Shown here: positions 35,525 through 47,345 of the stretch, in pieces
How the letters are laid out: the number at the start of each line of letters is the position of its first letter
Position numbering within the stretch: the first letter of the stretch is position 1
Source: Notamacropus eugenii
Taxonomy: Eukaryota; Chordata; Mammalia; Diprotodontia; Macropodidae
Assembly (NCBI RefSeq): GCF_028372415.1
Contig: NC_092874.1
Span: forward strand, 332,586,651 to 332,650,650
DNA length: 64,000 bases
Direction: 5' to 3'
Made by a program: the position numbers and the translations under genes
Notes under the pieces: generated by a model
What the model was told of the DNA's origin: nothing
What the model saw: the letters and a program-made list of their open reading frames with translations, nothing else
The model's database searches: none

Positions 35525-35695
35525 GCTAGGACACTCTTGACTTTGAAGTAAGGATACTTAGGTTCAAGTCTTGATTTTTGAATCTGACTAGTTGTATGAC
35601 TCTCTGAGACCTCAGTTTCCTCATCTTTAGTAGAAAGCATTAAACTACATGATCTCTAAGGTCCTTTTAATCTCTAAATCCAGTGAACCTGAATT
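35525..35695 (+). mobile_element. CORE-SINE
   Basis: The blocks taggttcaagtcttgatttt, cctcagtttcctcatcttta and the tail catgatctctaaggtcctt are present. Confidence 0.75.
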
Positions 35696-35807
35696 CCATA
35701 TAAACAGATTTTGACTCCATTTTCTCTGTCCCTTGCCCTTTGGGGCAGTATCTTGAAGGCCCATTCTTACTAGTTTGTAGCTCTCAGATATCTACATAGT
35801 TCACTAG

Positions 35808-36003
35808 TAAGGGTGTCAAACCCAAATAGAAATAGTTACCTGTGGGCTGCACATATTGACTTAGAATACCATGTATTAACATTATTTATGTTGTATTTTT
35901 ATTTATTTTGTTAAATATTTGCCCATTACATTTTAATCTGGTTTGAGCTGCACTCCCTTTCCCCTCACACACCCCTAGCTGGCTGATGGCACACCTTTGC
36001 CCT
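35808..36003. mobile_element. hAT-like marsupial repeat
   Basis: The blocks aagggtgtcaaacccaaata, gctgcacatattgacttaga and tttaatctggtttgagctgc match a dispersed marsupial repeat of hAT type whose full form ends with an inverted tgtcaaacacc-like sequence. Family not verified. Confidence 0.55.
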
Positions 36004-36429
36004 AGAGAATAAATGTGACTTTTAGTCACCAAATGACTTTAGACCTATACTGTGGAACTCAAAAGAAGTGGGTGTGAACTAAAAATACCATTATGAAAAT
36101 GACAGCCCAGCCCAGCTAACTGCCTCCTGAGTGGAGAACCCACCACCACCACCACCAGTGTGCCCACACACCTAAATTAAAGCCATGAAAAATGTCATCC
36201 CCATCCATTTTGCCTAGGCCTGCTCTGTTATGTACTTCTTTGTCACAAAGTAGATGTCAATTGGGAAGGTATATGAACAGCATTGCTAATATAGAATGAG
36301 TGATCACATTAACTCACCTCACCCTTCGCAATTGAGCCTTGTTTTATGATTCCTACTGGGACTCTAGGGTTACCTACATAACCAATATGGCTCATCTTTG
36401 GTCTGTGAGGTGAAAGATGGAACTTATTA
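36004..36429. other. Unassigned upstream sequence
   Basis: Nothing recognised apart from a short CCA repeat at 36139-36158. Confidence 0.5.
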
Positions 36430-36830
36430 ATCTTCCTAGAGCAGAATTCCAATCACATGGCACTCTAAATTCTTCAGTAATTCCCCACTGCCTACATTAA
36501 AAAATCCAAATTTGGGCCGATCATTTAATATCCCCCCCAATCAAGCCCCAACTACATTTTCAACTTTACTTCCCACTATGCCTTGCAACTTATCTTCAAG
36601 ACAAATTGGACTCAATGTTTTCCCCCAATGTATTTTGATGCTTTCTTGCCCCCTTTACTTAATTCATGCTATTTCCTCTGCCTATTTGGATGCACACCTC
36701 TCCCCACATTCTAATTTCCATCTGTTGAAATCCTACTCTCTTTTTAAGACCCAACACATTTGGTACTTATTCCATGGAACTTCTCTTGATTTCCTCAGTT
36801 TTTTCACCATTAAATAGGAATAATGCTTTA
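36430..36830 (+). mobile_element. L2-type LINE fragment
   Basis: Pyrimidine-rich L2 3' text such as gaattccaatcacatggcac, a diverged aagccccaactacattttc block and tgaaatcctactctctttt. Diverged. Confidence 0.6.
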
Positions 36831-36869
36831 ATACTGCTTGCAGCTATCTGCCTTACAGGGTTGTTGTAA

Positions 36870-36965
36870 GGAAAACACTTTTAAAAGTGGAGCTAAGTTG
36901 TGAAGGACTTTAAATGTCAAGTTTGATTTCTTATCTCAGAGGCAATAGGAAGCTACCTAAAGTTC
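36870..36965 (-). mobile_element. L2 LINE fragment, antisense
   Basis: The block ttgtgaaggactttaaatgt followed by ggcaatagga matches the antisense L2 text near 21817-21850. Confidence 0.6.
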
Positions 36966-37099
36966 TCTAAAATTGTTAATGTTCTCTCTTTTTTACACCA
37001 TAACCATTTCAATATATACTTCACTTTCCCTACCCGGTGATCCTTTCCTAGTAACAAAGACAATCAAAGCCAACTACATCTGACAGGCTGGGCAACACT

Positions 37100-37330
37100 T
37101 CTATACCCATATATCAGTTGTTGTGTTTGTCCTTCATTCTCATAGAGGACTGTGACATCAAGATGGTGACATGACTTGCGGGTGACTTTGATTTGAGTGA
37201 GAGAGGACTGCGCAAGGTCACCAATCTCACTTTCTCCTCCAGAGTCCTCCAGGTCCAGTGGCCAGATATTCATCAGGATGACTGGAGATGGCCCAGGATG
37301 CAATGGGAGACCCTGGCCCTTTTAGGCTAA
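37100..37330 (+). mobile_element. Marsupial SINE (possibly RTE-linked)
   Basis: A well-preserved copy: gttgtgtttgtccttcattc, gaggactgtgacatcaagat, ggtccagtggccagatattc, ggagatggcccaggatgcaa. It is the sense partner of 13966-14232. Confidence 0.65.
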
Positions 37331-37484
37331 GGTCTTATATCACTTTGAGTGAGATATAACCATTCAAGGAATAGGCTTCTTTAAGTAGTTACTCAAGGGA
37401 TGGCCCCTTTAATAAAATTAAAAAAATCAAACTGGGAGGAGAAGACCCTCAAGGTTTCTGGGTAAAAGAGAAACAGTTGCCTTT

Positions 37485-37960
37485 AGGATAAAATACAAAA
37501 TCCTCACTATGGCATTTAAGGCCGTGGGTAATCTAGCTCTCACCTGCCTTTGAAATGAAAGACCTTTACAATCTTATTTCATGTTACTCTACTGCACAAA
37601 CTCTAGGTTAAACCTGCCTACTAACCATTCTTCAGATATAAAATGTCATTCCCCCTCCACAAACATGCTTTCTACCTTTCTATAGACAGACCTTGGCTAT
37701 GGGATTCATTTCCTCCTCAACCACTACTTGGAATCTCTAGTTTTCTTCAAGGCTCAGAGCAAGCCCACACCCAGCAATTAACAATCTCCTCCTTGATAAT
37801 ACTTTGCATGTATTTATTTGTGCCCATATTGTGTCCCTAAAGTAGACAGCAAACTCCTCAAGGCAGAGGCTTTGCCCTCTTTTTTGTCTCTGTGTCCTCA
37901 GGACCTAGGACAATGCCTGGCATGTAGTGCACTTGATAAAATGGTCATTAAATTGAATTG
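37485..37960 (+). mobile_element. L2/CR1-type LINE 3' end
   Basis: The blocks ttaggataaaatacaaaatc, ggcatttaaggccgtgggta, cagcaaactcctcaaggcag and aatgcctggcatgtagtgca follow the order of an L2-type 3' region. Confidence 0.7.
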
Positions 37961-38269
37961 TCCAGCCCCTAGCAAGAGGCCGTTAGCTGGTCTGGAGGAA
38001 AGCAAAGTAGGATCTAAATCTAGATTCAAGTGAGAGAGAAACCAAAGACTTAGCATAGGCAAGAATCAAAGTTTCTCCTAAACACCAAGGTCCAAAATAG
38101 AGTAGCCAGAAGCTGGAGTAAAAGTTTCAAACCAGGAGAAGTCTGCGTGAAAATTAAGAAGCATTCTCGGAGGAGGCAGTCGGTGGAAGAACGCTTGGTC
38201 TCATGCAACCTCTCATCCCCCCAAAGCACTGGCATTTTTTGTCAGTAGCATTTCCCCGCACCCATACTT
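37961..38269. other. Unassigned upstream sequence
   Basis: Nothing recognised. Confidence 0.5.
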
Positions 38270-39150
38270 TGATTTGATAAAGAGTCAATGGACAATATCC
38301 TTTTACCCAGAAATTCTGCTGCTAGGTATACAACTCAGAGATCCTAGATAAAAAGAAAGGCTCTGTATACACCAAAATACTTCATAGCATTTTTTTGTAG
38401 TAGCAAAAAACTGGAAACAAAGTGGATGTCCATGGAATGTGGAATGAATAAATAAATTGTATTACTACTGGTGGCATAGTGGATAAAGCCCTTGAGCCTG
38501 AAATAAAGAATACTGAGTTCAAATCTAGCCCCAGACACTCCCTAGATGTATGACCCTGGTTAATTCATTTAACCTCTTCCTCAGTTTCTTCAACTGTAAA
38601 GTAAGAAAAATAATAGCACCTACTTTGCTGGGTTGTTGTGAGGATCAAATGAGATGATATTTGTAATTTTTTAAAATGTCTAGCATAATGCCTGGAATAT
38701 AGTAGACACTACTTAAATATTTATTTTCCCTACCTCATTCCAATAGGACATTACTATGCAGGAAACAATGAACATCATGAATACAGAGAAACATGGAAAG
38801 ATAAGGTTAATACAAAGTGAAGTAAGCAAAGCCTAAAAACTATGTACACAATGACTACAGTAATGTAAACGGAAAGAGCCACAACCACACAACAACTGAA
38901 AGCAAATGTGGCAGAGTTACAAAGGACAAGCATAGCCCCAAAGAGATGTACAGTACTTCCCCAAACTCCTTTGTAGGGGAGATCTTCAGTGGTATGGGAC
39001 GCTACATGCACTTTTAGACTTTTTGATGTACTGATGAGTTTTGCAGATTTTTTTTCTTTTTCTTAAAAGTTTTTTGTTATGTAGGATAACTGTGAAGGGG
39101 AAGAAGGAAGGATTCTGAAAGAAATTTGGGCAACATAAAAACAAAACATG
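38270..39150 (+). mobile_element. Old L1 3' end carrying a SINE
   Basis: The blocks tttacccagaaattctgctg, actggaaacaaagtggatgt, then after the SINE atacagagaaacatggaaag and the 3' UTR near 38940-39140. The SINE at 38462-38735 splits it. Confidence 0.8.
38462..38735 (+). mobile_element. tRNA-derived CORE-SINE within L1
   Basis: It starts ctactggtggcatagtggat, has the box gagttcaaatctagccccag and the tail aatgcctggaatatagtaga. Confidence 0.85.
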
Positions 39151-39154
39151 TCAA

Positions 39155-39590
39155 AATCCTATTTTAAAAAACAATGTTGCAAAATTACAAAGAACAAAGC
39201 TTGGCCCCAGAGGAGATATGATAAAAAAAAAAAAATCTCCCCCATCCACCATGCCTTTACTTATTTTCCTTCAGAGGAATTTCCTCCAGAGTATTTAATT
39301 TTAAAATTTTAATTAATTTTTAAAAAATTATCTCTATGCTTCATTTCTTCCAGGTATTCATGTAGTCCTTATGGAAAATGGAACGTTACATACATTGTCA
39401 GATATTTTATCATGTATTGTTTTGTTTTGCTGGGTTTTTCCCATTTTGAAGTTTTTCTTTTTTCTTTTTTTAATTATTTATTTAAAGGAAACTCCTTGGG
39501 AAGGGGAAGGAATACAGGGAGAAATTTAGCTGATATAAAAAAAAGACATAAATGAAAATGTATTTTTAGAAAAAAAATAAACCAATGAAT
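39155..39590 (+). mobile_element. Second old L1 3' end
   Basis: The block aatgttgcaaaattacaaag repeats the 3' UTR text of the previous copy (about 38900-39140), and ends in an A-rich run. Confidence 0.7.
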
Positions 39591-39849
39591 ATTCCCACTT
39601 TTGTTTGAACCTAAACTCAAAACTTTCTAAAGGCTGATAAGTCTGACTCTGGAGGGTAAACTCTGACTCAAGATGAGACCTCAGGAAGTCACTGCAGTTC
39701 ACAGTATGATATCCTCAGCCAAAAGTACACTGTCTAGGGACACTGATAATTAACAGGGAAAGGGAACATCTATCACACCAATCAGATTTGCTAGCAGATG
39801 AGACCAAAATCCTTTAGTTTTAAGAAGCCTGACACATTAGAACACCAAA
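39591..39849. other. Unassigned upstream sequence
   Basis: Nothing recognised. Confidence 0.5.
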
Positions 39850-40440
39850 CTAATCTAGATTCACTCTTGACTCTTCCCTCTCTTTCAACCCCTATTTTCA
39901 GTCAGTAGCCAATTCTTGTAGATTCTACTTCCACAATGTTTCTTGCATCTGACCCCTTTTCTCCACTCATGTAGCCTCTCCCCAAGCTCAGGCCATCATC
40001 ACCTTTAAGTTGAATGACTGCAAAAGCCTTCTAATTGGTATCTCTGCTTCTGGCCTCTCTTCAAACCACCCCCATCAAGCTATCACTTGATATCAAGCTA
40101 TAGTTGATATTGCTAAAACACGGACCTGATCATGTCACTCTTTATATGTACACTTAATCTTCATTGGCTGACTAATGACTCAATCCAATATCCTCAGCTT
40201 GTTCTTTAATGCTTTCCTCAATCTAGCTTCCACCCGTGTTTTCTGTCTCACTTCAAGTTACTTCCCTTCACTCACCATCTGTCCCAAACTGGCCTGTTCA
40301 CCATTCTTCATATTCTACGTTCCATTTTCTATGTTTGTGCCCATGTTCCCACCTGTCTAGAATCCACCTCTCTTCACCTCCACTTTTAGAATGCCTAGCT
40401 TCCTTCAAAGTTCAGTTATCCCTTGCCCATCAAGGTATCG
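39850..40440 (+). mobile_element. L2 LINE, reverse-transcriptase 3' part
   Basis: The blocks ccaattcttgtagattctac, caggccatcatcaccttta, cctgatcatgtcactcttta and atgcctagcttccttcaaag follow L2 order. Confidence 0.75.
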
Positions 40441-40584
40441 CAGGACAGCATAAGAAATTAAATGGGAATTTTGGGGGAGTTTTGCAAAAGTCACAAGACA
40501 CAGAAAAAGTTTAGAAACTCAGAAATGCATAAAATATACGCATAGTATTATACTTAGTAGGTCCTTAATATGTATTTTCTTATC

Positions 40585-40755
40585 GTTAATGGGAGTTGTA
40601 GTCCCTGCTTTGCCACTTTTTTGTCATGTGATCTTGGGCTAGCTATTTAAACATTTTAGACTTCATTTTGCTCTGTAAAATGGGAATAATCATTGCCCTG
40701 CTTATATCATAGAAATAGGATGAGACTCTGAAGAGATAATAATGTGGAGACTTCC
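40585..40755 (+). mobile_element. CORE-SINE fragment
   Basis: The blocks gtagtccctgctttgccact, tgatcttgggctagctattt and gtaaaatgggaataatcatt are recognisable. Confidence 0.65.
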
Positions 40756-40759
40756 AGGA

Positions 40760-41170
40760 AATAGGGCAGGATAGTAAATTGCAACAGGCACAGCTCCTCA
40801 AAAAATGACACTAGAAAGAAACAAAATTACTTGACAATCACACAATAAAATTTAAATTCACAAAAAGGTAATGAGAAAACTAAAGAAGCTTTTCAAAAAG
40901 GTTATGGAGTAGATATATAGTAGATATGCTGGGTGGACTCCCCACCTAGCCCTTCATGGAGATTCACGGTCCACAGGTGTTACACATTGCACATATTTTC
41001 AGACTTCATTGTATCAGTGAGTTGGGGTGATTGTTTTTCCTCTTTAAGAAATACTGTTTGTCATATGAGAAGACTCTCTGGAAGAGAAAAGAATAATTGG
41101 GATAACTATGATAATATAAGAAACAGAAAACATAAAAACAAAAATTGTTAATGATATATGGTGGGGAGGG
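40760..41170 (+). mobile_element. Old L1 fragments with 3' end
   Basis: From about 40925 the 3' UTR of the old L1 type is clear (cttcatggagattcacggtc and ttgtatcagtgagttggg). The part before is L1-like but weak. Confidence 0.6.
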
Positions 41171-41599
41171 GAATAGAGTGAAGCAAAGGAAAGAGTTCCA
41201 GAAAAAAATGCATATAAAAAAAAAGAAACAATACCAAGACATGGTCAAATAAATAACTTACACATTTACATAATTCCAAGCAGTTTCTAAGACTATAAAT
41301 TGGAGAATAGTTGCTGATTTGTATTGGTAAGAGAGTTTCCTGACTGGGAGTTCCCCACAATGGTAAAATTACAGCCCTGGACAAAAAAAGAAAACTAAAT
41401 CTGGCAAGAAAAATCACATGAGGAGCTTATTTTAAAACTCAAAGCAGCTAAAAAATCTCAAGAACAAATTTAGGCTAGAAAAAACTGAATGATGCTAAAA
41501 TAACTTCAAAAAGAATTTTTTTTAAAAAATCAGTATGGAGAATTTAATTTTTTTAACCACTTTACTAAGATCGAAGACAAAAAGGATGGAGGCACAATC
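41171..41599. other. Unassigned upstream sequence
   Basis: Nothing recognised. Confidence 0.5.
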
Positions 41600-42090
41600 A
41601 GAGTCTCAGCATTGGAAGGGAGCTCTGATTCCATCTGATTCAATTCTTACCTGAATATCAATCCATTCTTCAATATACCCAACAAGTGGTCATTCAGCCT
41701 TCTTGAAGACTGCAAGTGAGGAGGAACTCTTCACCTCCCAGGGAAACCCACGCCCTCACAAAGCAGCCCATCCCACTTTGGGAAGCAGCTCTAATTATGA
41801 AATTTGCCTTCGTCTCAAGCCTAAATTTGCTTCTTTGAAACTTTCACCCAGGATCCCTAGTTCTTTCCTGAGGTGCCAAGAAGAACAAGTCATATCCCTC
41901 TCCAACATGACAAACCTTCAAATACTTGGAAAACAGCGATCAATTTACCTGCTTAGTTTTGTCTTATCCTGACTGAACATCTCTGGTTCCTCCTCCCAGT
42001 CATCATGTGGCTTGATCTCAAGGTCACTCCCCTCTTTGTGCTCTCTGACTTTAGCCTATCTATCCAGGTTACTCTGTAGAAATCAAACCT
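41600..42090 (-). mobile_element. CR1/L3 LINE relic, antisense
   Basis: The reverse complement of an amniote CR1/L3 element: ggaggaactcttcacctccc, cgtctcaagcctaaatttgc, catgacaaaccttcaaatac. A 89-codon frame on the plus strand is accidental. Confidence 0.7.
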
Positions 42091-42294
42091 GACAGCTCAG
42101 GTCATTCTTTTAATGTCTGAGCATTTACACTTCTCCCATTAATGAGAAAAGTATTGTCCTTCCTGATAACTATAACAGTTATTATGGTTTGGCTGAGTTT
42201 GAGCTAATCACCAGTTCCCCTCCATGGTAGTGCCTTTCCTCTGAGATCGTCTATCCTGAATATATTTTGTTTGTATGAAGTTGCCTGTATATTG
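42091..42294. other. Unassigned upstream sequence
   Basis: Nothing recognised. Confidence 0.5.
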
Positions 42295-42410
42295 TCTCCC
42301 AGGTTAGAGCTCCTTAAGGACAGGGGCTATTTTTACCTTTCTTTGGATCCTCAGTGCTTAAGGCAGTGAGTATATGACATATAGAAAACATTAAATGCTT
42401 CTTTACTTGA
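42295..42410 (+). mobile_element. L2-type 3' end fragment
   Basis: The block agagctccttaaggacaggg followed by attaaatgcttctttacttg is an L2-like tail. Confidence 0.65.
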
Positions 42411-42824
42411 CTTGGAGCTCAAAAGAGAGACAGATGGATTGCATAACTAACTCACAAGGAACCTTGAATCTTTTCTCCTTGAGGAAGGCCCTCAACCCTT
42501 GGGTAACACTATAATTGTAGATTTGATATAGATCCCCAGGGGAAGTAAGACTCCTTGGAGAGGAAGTAAAGTCATTTCTGTTTACTAGTTTGGGCACAAA
42601 TCTTTGTGTTTTCTTTGTGGTTAAATAGAGCCTACTTAAGAAGTACCAACCAACCTCATCCTTGAACTCATGTTGTTCAGCAGAAGGGTCAGATCCACCC
42701 CAGGGCTGAGTTCATCTCCACATTCATGTTTCCTCCAGCAGTGCATGGGAGAGCTTGCATCTCCTAGAAACAGAAAGACATTTCTCTAAGATGTGAGGAC
42801 AGTATGAGGCACCTAGATGTTATA
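42411..42824. other. Unassigned upstream sequence
   Basis: Nothing recognised. Confidence 0.5.
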
Positions 42825-43065
42825 AAGGGCAGGTAGGTGGCACAGTGCTGGCCTGGAGTCAGGAAGACCTGAGTTTGAATTCTGCCTTAGACATTTACTA
42901 GCTATGTGACCCTGGGAAAGTTACTTGATTCTGTATCAGTTTCTTCATCTGTAAAATGAGCTGAAGAAGGAAACAGCAAACCACTCTAGTATTACTTTGC
43001 CAAGAAAACCCCAAATGGGGTCATTAAGAGTCTGACATGACTGAAACAACTGAAAAGGTGGTGTA
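42825..43065 (+). mobile_element. tRNA-derived SINE (MAR1/WSINE type)
   Basis: A full and well-preserved copy: gggcaggtaggtggcacagt, ggagtcaggaagacctgagt, ccaagaaaaccccaaatggg, gagtctgacatgactgaaac. Confidence 0.9.
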
Positions 43066-43077
43066 TATATGCATATA

Positions 43078-43287
43078 CATTGGACTTGGAGTCAAGAAGA
43101 TCTGAGTTCAAAACCTACCTCAGGCACTTACTTGCTGTGTGACCCTGGGCAAATTACTTAAACTTTCTATACCTCACTTTCCCTATCTGTAAAATTGGGA
43201 TGCCAATAGTACCTATCTCCTGAGATTGTCATAAAGATCAAATAAAGTAATGTATACAAACACTTTGCTTAACTTTAAAAAAAAAAG
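43078..43287 (+). mobile_element. CORE-SINE
   Basis: The blocks ttggagtcaagaagatctga, cacttacttgctgtgtgacc and cataaagatcaaataaagta are present, with an A-rich tail at 43278-43287. Confidence 0.85.
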
Positions 43288-44333
43288 TACCACCAACCAG
43301 GATGGCTGCCAGACAAGAGATAGACAACATAGCTCTTATACCCCTAATCCAGAAACACAAATACACACACATACACACACACATCCAAAACTGAAAATAA
43401 TACCAGACCAAATAATGATCAAAATATCCAATAAGAAACTACAGCAAGTGATTTCATCCACCCCAAAATTACATAAGCAATCACCTAGAAGCCAAAAGGC
43501 AATAAGAAAGGAGCCTCCTAGAAAAGTTCCTGCCAGCACAGGAAAGCCATATGGCAGTCTTCTAGATAACCATAGAAACAGGCTGGAGACCCTCATGCCC
43601 TGAGAGGCTCTGTATCCTGAGGCAGCAGGAATGAATGGCTCCACTGAGAAATCTCCAAAAGTGGTCAGAAACATGGACCTTCAAAACCACCATGTAGGGT
43701 GGCAACCAGTATAGCCTAGCAGTGCTCATAGTGGGATACCCCAGCTCCAGGGCATCTGAAGTCCTTGGCACTCTGTCCTCTCTGGGACACCATAGAGAGC
43801 TCTGAGGATTTAGCACTCTGAACCTCAAAGGCAACAGAGAGACAACCCTGGGACAGCTTAGGAACCTGGGTGACCCAAGTTGAGACCAAGCATAGCTTAC
43901 TACCCCACCCAAAATGGCAGCAGAAAACAGAGAGTGGAAATGACAACGCTCTAATGCAAGAACTAATACTGGGAACTATGAGTAAAACCCTGAAAGGGCA
44001 CTGAACACTATAAAGAATTACTGTAAATCCAAAGATAACCTAAAAGTATAACCTGGGAGGAAAGAGTAATTCCATAAGTATAAGCAGAGATGCAAAGAAA
44101 AAAATAAATTTTCCATAAGGACTACATAAATACCTGGAAGAAATGAAGCAAGAGATAATTTTTAAAATTAATTTAAAATTTTAAAATTAAATACTCTGGA
44201 GGAAATTCCTCCGAAGGAAAATAAGGACCTTAAAACAGAAAATAACTAAGTACCAAAATAAAAGATTCCTTGAAAATTAGAATAGACCAGACAGAAGTCA
44301 GTGACTCTGTGAGACAAAAACACAAGATCAAAC

Positions 44334-44361
44334 ACAGAACAAGATCAAAATATTGAAAAAA
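44334..44361 (+). repeat. Long target-site duplication, left copy
   Basis: These 28 bp recur at 44546-44573 with a single C/T difference and flank the poly-A insert. Confidence 0.9.
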
Positions 44362-44545
44362 CAACCTGATGCTCCATACCTCTAGCTGTGCTGCCTGGAG
44401 GTCCTCCCAAGAACTTGCTGCTGCAGGGATTTCTCAGCAAAGCATCTCTCACAACCAAATTGTTAACTTTGTCAGGCCCTTTTGAAAGATGAAATGTGTC
44501 TTCCTTGACTAAATTAAACACACATTCACAGGGTTAAAAAAAAAA
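44362..44545 (+). mobile_element. Poly-A retrocopy of an unidentified RNA
   Basis: The 184-bp insert ends in an A-run and carries an ATTAAA signal about 15 bp before it (within ctaaattaaacacacattca). It is flanked by a 28-bp direct duplication. These are the marks of an L1-mobilised mRNA 3' end. One frame gives a short stretch with LPGGPPKNLLLQ, but the source gene was not recognised. It does not resemble the SINEs or LINEs of the window. Confidence 0.7.
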
Positions 44546-44573
44546 ACAGAACAAGATTAAAATATTGAAAAAA
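44546..44573 (+). repeat. Long target-site duplication, right copy
   Basis: Partner of 44334-44361, following the A-tail directly. Confidence 0.9.
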
Positions 44574-45037
44574 AGTAGAAAAAATGTAAGATCTGCTATC
44601 AAAAACAGCTAATCTGGCAAACAAGTCAAGGAGAAAGAATTTAACTCATCAGTCTCTGAAAACCATGATTAAAAAAAATTTTGGATATTATATTTTAAGA
44701 AATCATGGATGAAAACTACCCAGATATACTAGAACTAGAGGACAAAGTTAAGACAGAAAAATTCTACCTCCTGAAAGAAATCCAAAAAGGTAAATTCTTA
44801 GGAATGTCATAGACAAAATTCAGATCTTTCAGGTCAGTGGAAAAAATACATTAAGCAGCCAAAAAAATTTCAAGTGTCAAGGAATCATGGATTACATCAG
44901 ACCTGGCAGTTTTAAGTTTAAACAAGAGGAAATTTTATTTATAGGAATACAGAATTCTAAAAGGCAAAAAATATAGACTTACAACCAAGGATTTCCTAGT
45001 AAATGTGGGGGGAAGCAGAAATACACAATGCACTTTT

Positions 45038-45683
45038 TAAAAAAAAATTATATATTTTCCCAATTCTATATAAAAACAATATTCAACATTTGTTTTTAAA
45101 AATTTTGAGTTTCAAATTCTTTCCCTACTTCCCTCCTTATATCCCTTGATATAAATTATACATGTGTAATCATGTAAAACATTTCCACATTAGCCATGTT
45201 ATGAAAGAAAAACAGAGAAAAAGAAAGTTTTGTTGTTGTTTCTTAAAATATGCTTCAATTTGCATTCAGACTCCATCAGTTCTTTCTCTGGAGGTAGACA
45301 GTATTTTTCATTATAAGTACTTCAGAATTGTCATTGTATTACTGAGAATAGTGAAGTCATTCATAGTTGATCGTCATACAATACTGCTATTACTGTGTAC
45401 GGTGTTCCCTTGGTTCTGCTCATTTAATTTTGCTTCAGTCCATGCAAATCATCTCAGTTTTTTTTTTCTGAAATCAGTGAACTCATCATTTTTTATAGCA
45501 CTCTGTATTCCATCACAATCATATACCAGAACTTGCTCAGCCATTCCACAATTAATGGGAATTTCCAAATTTTTTGCCACTCCAAAAAAGAGCTGCTGTA
45601 AATATGTTTGTACATATAGGTCCCTCTCTATTTAAAAAAAAAAAAAAGTATCTTCTGAATACAGACCTAGTAGTAATATTGTG
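45038..45683 (-). mobile_element. 5'-truncated L1, antisense
   Basis: L1 3' UTR and ORF2 tail in reverse (gccatgttatgaaagaaaaa, gtgttcccttggttctgctc, gccactccaaaaaagagctg). Probable duplications flank it: 45024-45037 and 45684-45697 match at 12 of 14 positions. Confidence 0.85.
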
Positions 45684-45697
45684 CACAACACACTTTT

Positions 45698-46124
45698 GAG
45701 TTTAATCTGCCTTAGTGACATTTTCTCCATCATTTTCTTAAGTTTAGATCAGACCTGCACAACTTGGCAGTATGTAGGTGCCAATATTAAAATAGTATAA
45801 ACTTCTTCAGGTTGTAAATAGGTAAAACTAGAGACAGATGACACATGACAGCTGCCCAAAATCCTTTGACTGTCTGGTCGTTGTGTAGGTCTGGCTTAAG
45901 CAATCAACAAAACAACAAATATAGCCTTGATTTGAAGCATTTGTCCATTTCTGAGGTGTAAATGCTCACATTGAAAATTTAACAATCAGCCCACTTGCAC
46001 ATTCATGTTTACAACCAAGAATAAGAACCTGTAAAGCTAAATGTAATCTTACATAGATCTTTAATGGAAATGAGGGTTTTGTGAGCTTTTCCGTAAAGAA
46101 AATTACAGGTTTTATTGATGTAGT
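45698..46124. other. Unassigned upstream sequence
   Basis: Nothing recognised. Confidence 0.5.
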
Positions 46125-46740
46125 TTGTTTTTACAGCATCTACATTTTCCCCTCTATCTTCTCCCCTGTACCCCACCCAGAGAGCCATTCCATATAGCAA
46201 AGAATTAAAATTTTTAAAAAGAAAAAATTTCAGCAAAACTGATTACCACATGCAAATAAGTTTATGTTACATGCAATATTCCACATCTGTGAATCCCAAG
46301 CTCTGCAAAGGATCAGGGAGAGGTACCTTCTCCTAGCTATTCTTTGGTGGCAAGCTTGTTTATGCATTCACAATATTTAGTTTGGATTGTTTTGTGATCT
46401 TTTCCATTTATTTTGTTGCAATTATTGTATATATTGTTTTCTCAGCTCTGCTTAATTCACTCTATATTAAAGTTGATTCTTTTATACTTCTGAATTCACT
46501 GTGTTTGTTGATTCTTACAGCAAAATAATATTTCATTCATTCATGTACCACAATTTGTTTAGTGATTCTCCAGTTGTTGGTCTCCTACTTTTTTCCTTAG
46601 TTTTTATTATCACATAAAATGTTGCTATAAATATTTTGATGTATATGGAGACTTTTTTTTTGTCAGTGACCTCCTAGCAGTAGTATATCCAAATCAAAAG
46701 TTATGGACATTTTTATAATTTTATTTATACTCAAAATTGC
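46125..46740 (-). mobile_element. Older L1 3' end, antisense
   Basis: The blocks gttttctcagctctgcttaa, accacaatttgtttagtgat and atgttgctataaatattttg match the type at 15790-16490. Confidence 0.8.
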
Positions 46741-47274
46741 TTTTTAAAAATAAATTATATATTCCATATAACATGCATATATATATCCATAGATGATATG
46801 CATATGCATAGAATGATCTTGTTAAAATAAATTCTATTTTAAAAAATTATGTGTATAAATATTCCATGTGCACATCATATATATACACACATATGCATGT
46901 ACATGCATATTCAGAAATAAAGAATATGCATGAATGAAATGATGTTACAGATACAGAAAAGATGGTGGTAATCTATGGTGATAACGGTTTGGATAGCAGT
47001 CACTGGAAAATCTAGTGAAGTAGAAAATTGGAATTTTAGGATTTCCAAACCTACACAGATTAGATGTTGCATTGGTATAATGTAGAGGAAAAGCCAGTTT
47101 TTAGAACAACTGAAGTTCATTTCCATGTACTAGATTTAGATAGAATTAAAGAAACAACAAGTTGGTGACATGTTTTCAAACCAGTATAATGCTTATCTTG
47201 CTTAGTAATTTTTCCCAAGGATTCTAGAGAAACAAAAATAGAATATGAAGGACTCCCAAAGAGATTTTTTAAAA
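46741..47274. other. AT-rich unassigned sequence
   Basis: The first part is TATA/CATA-rich; nothing else was recognised. Confidence 0.5.
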
Positions 47275-47345
47275 GGGGGGGGGGTAGGAAAATGATCCAT
47301 ATGTATGCAAAAATATTTATGGCAGCCCTCTATTAGTGGCAAACT
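47275..47345 (+). mobile_element. L1 fragment
   Basis: A short ORF2-tail piece (gcaaaaatatttatggcagc) follows a run of ten G. Confidence 0.55.

Larger units (their letters stand above)
43288..45037 (+). mobile_element. Decayed L1/HAL1 5' region and ORF1
   Basis: A leader-like region (cagccatggct-type start is replaced by aggatggctgcc) is followed by ORF1 text. Near 44690-44990 the order matches HAL1 ORF1: gaaatcatggatgaaaacta, ctcctgaaagaaatccaaaa, gacttacaaccaaggatttc. It stops where an antisense L1 is inserted (45038). An unrelated insert sits at 44362-44545. Confidence 0.65.

Noticed and set aside
43250..43946. Frames of 112-117 codons on both strands
   Set aside because: They lie in the leader region of a decayed L1/HAL1 relic, partly over a CA repeat.
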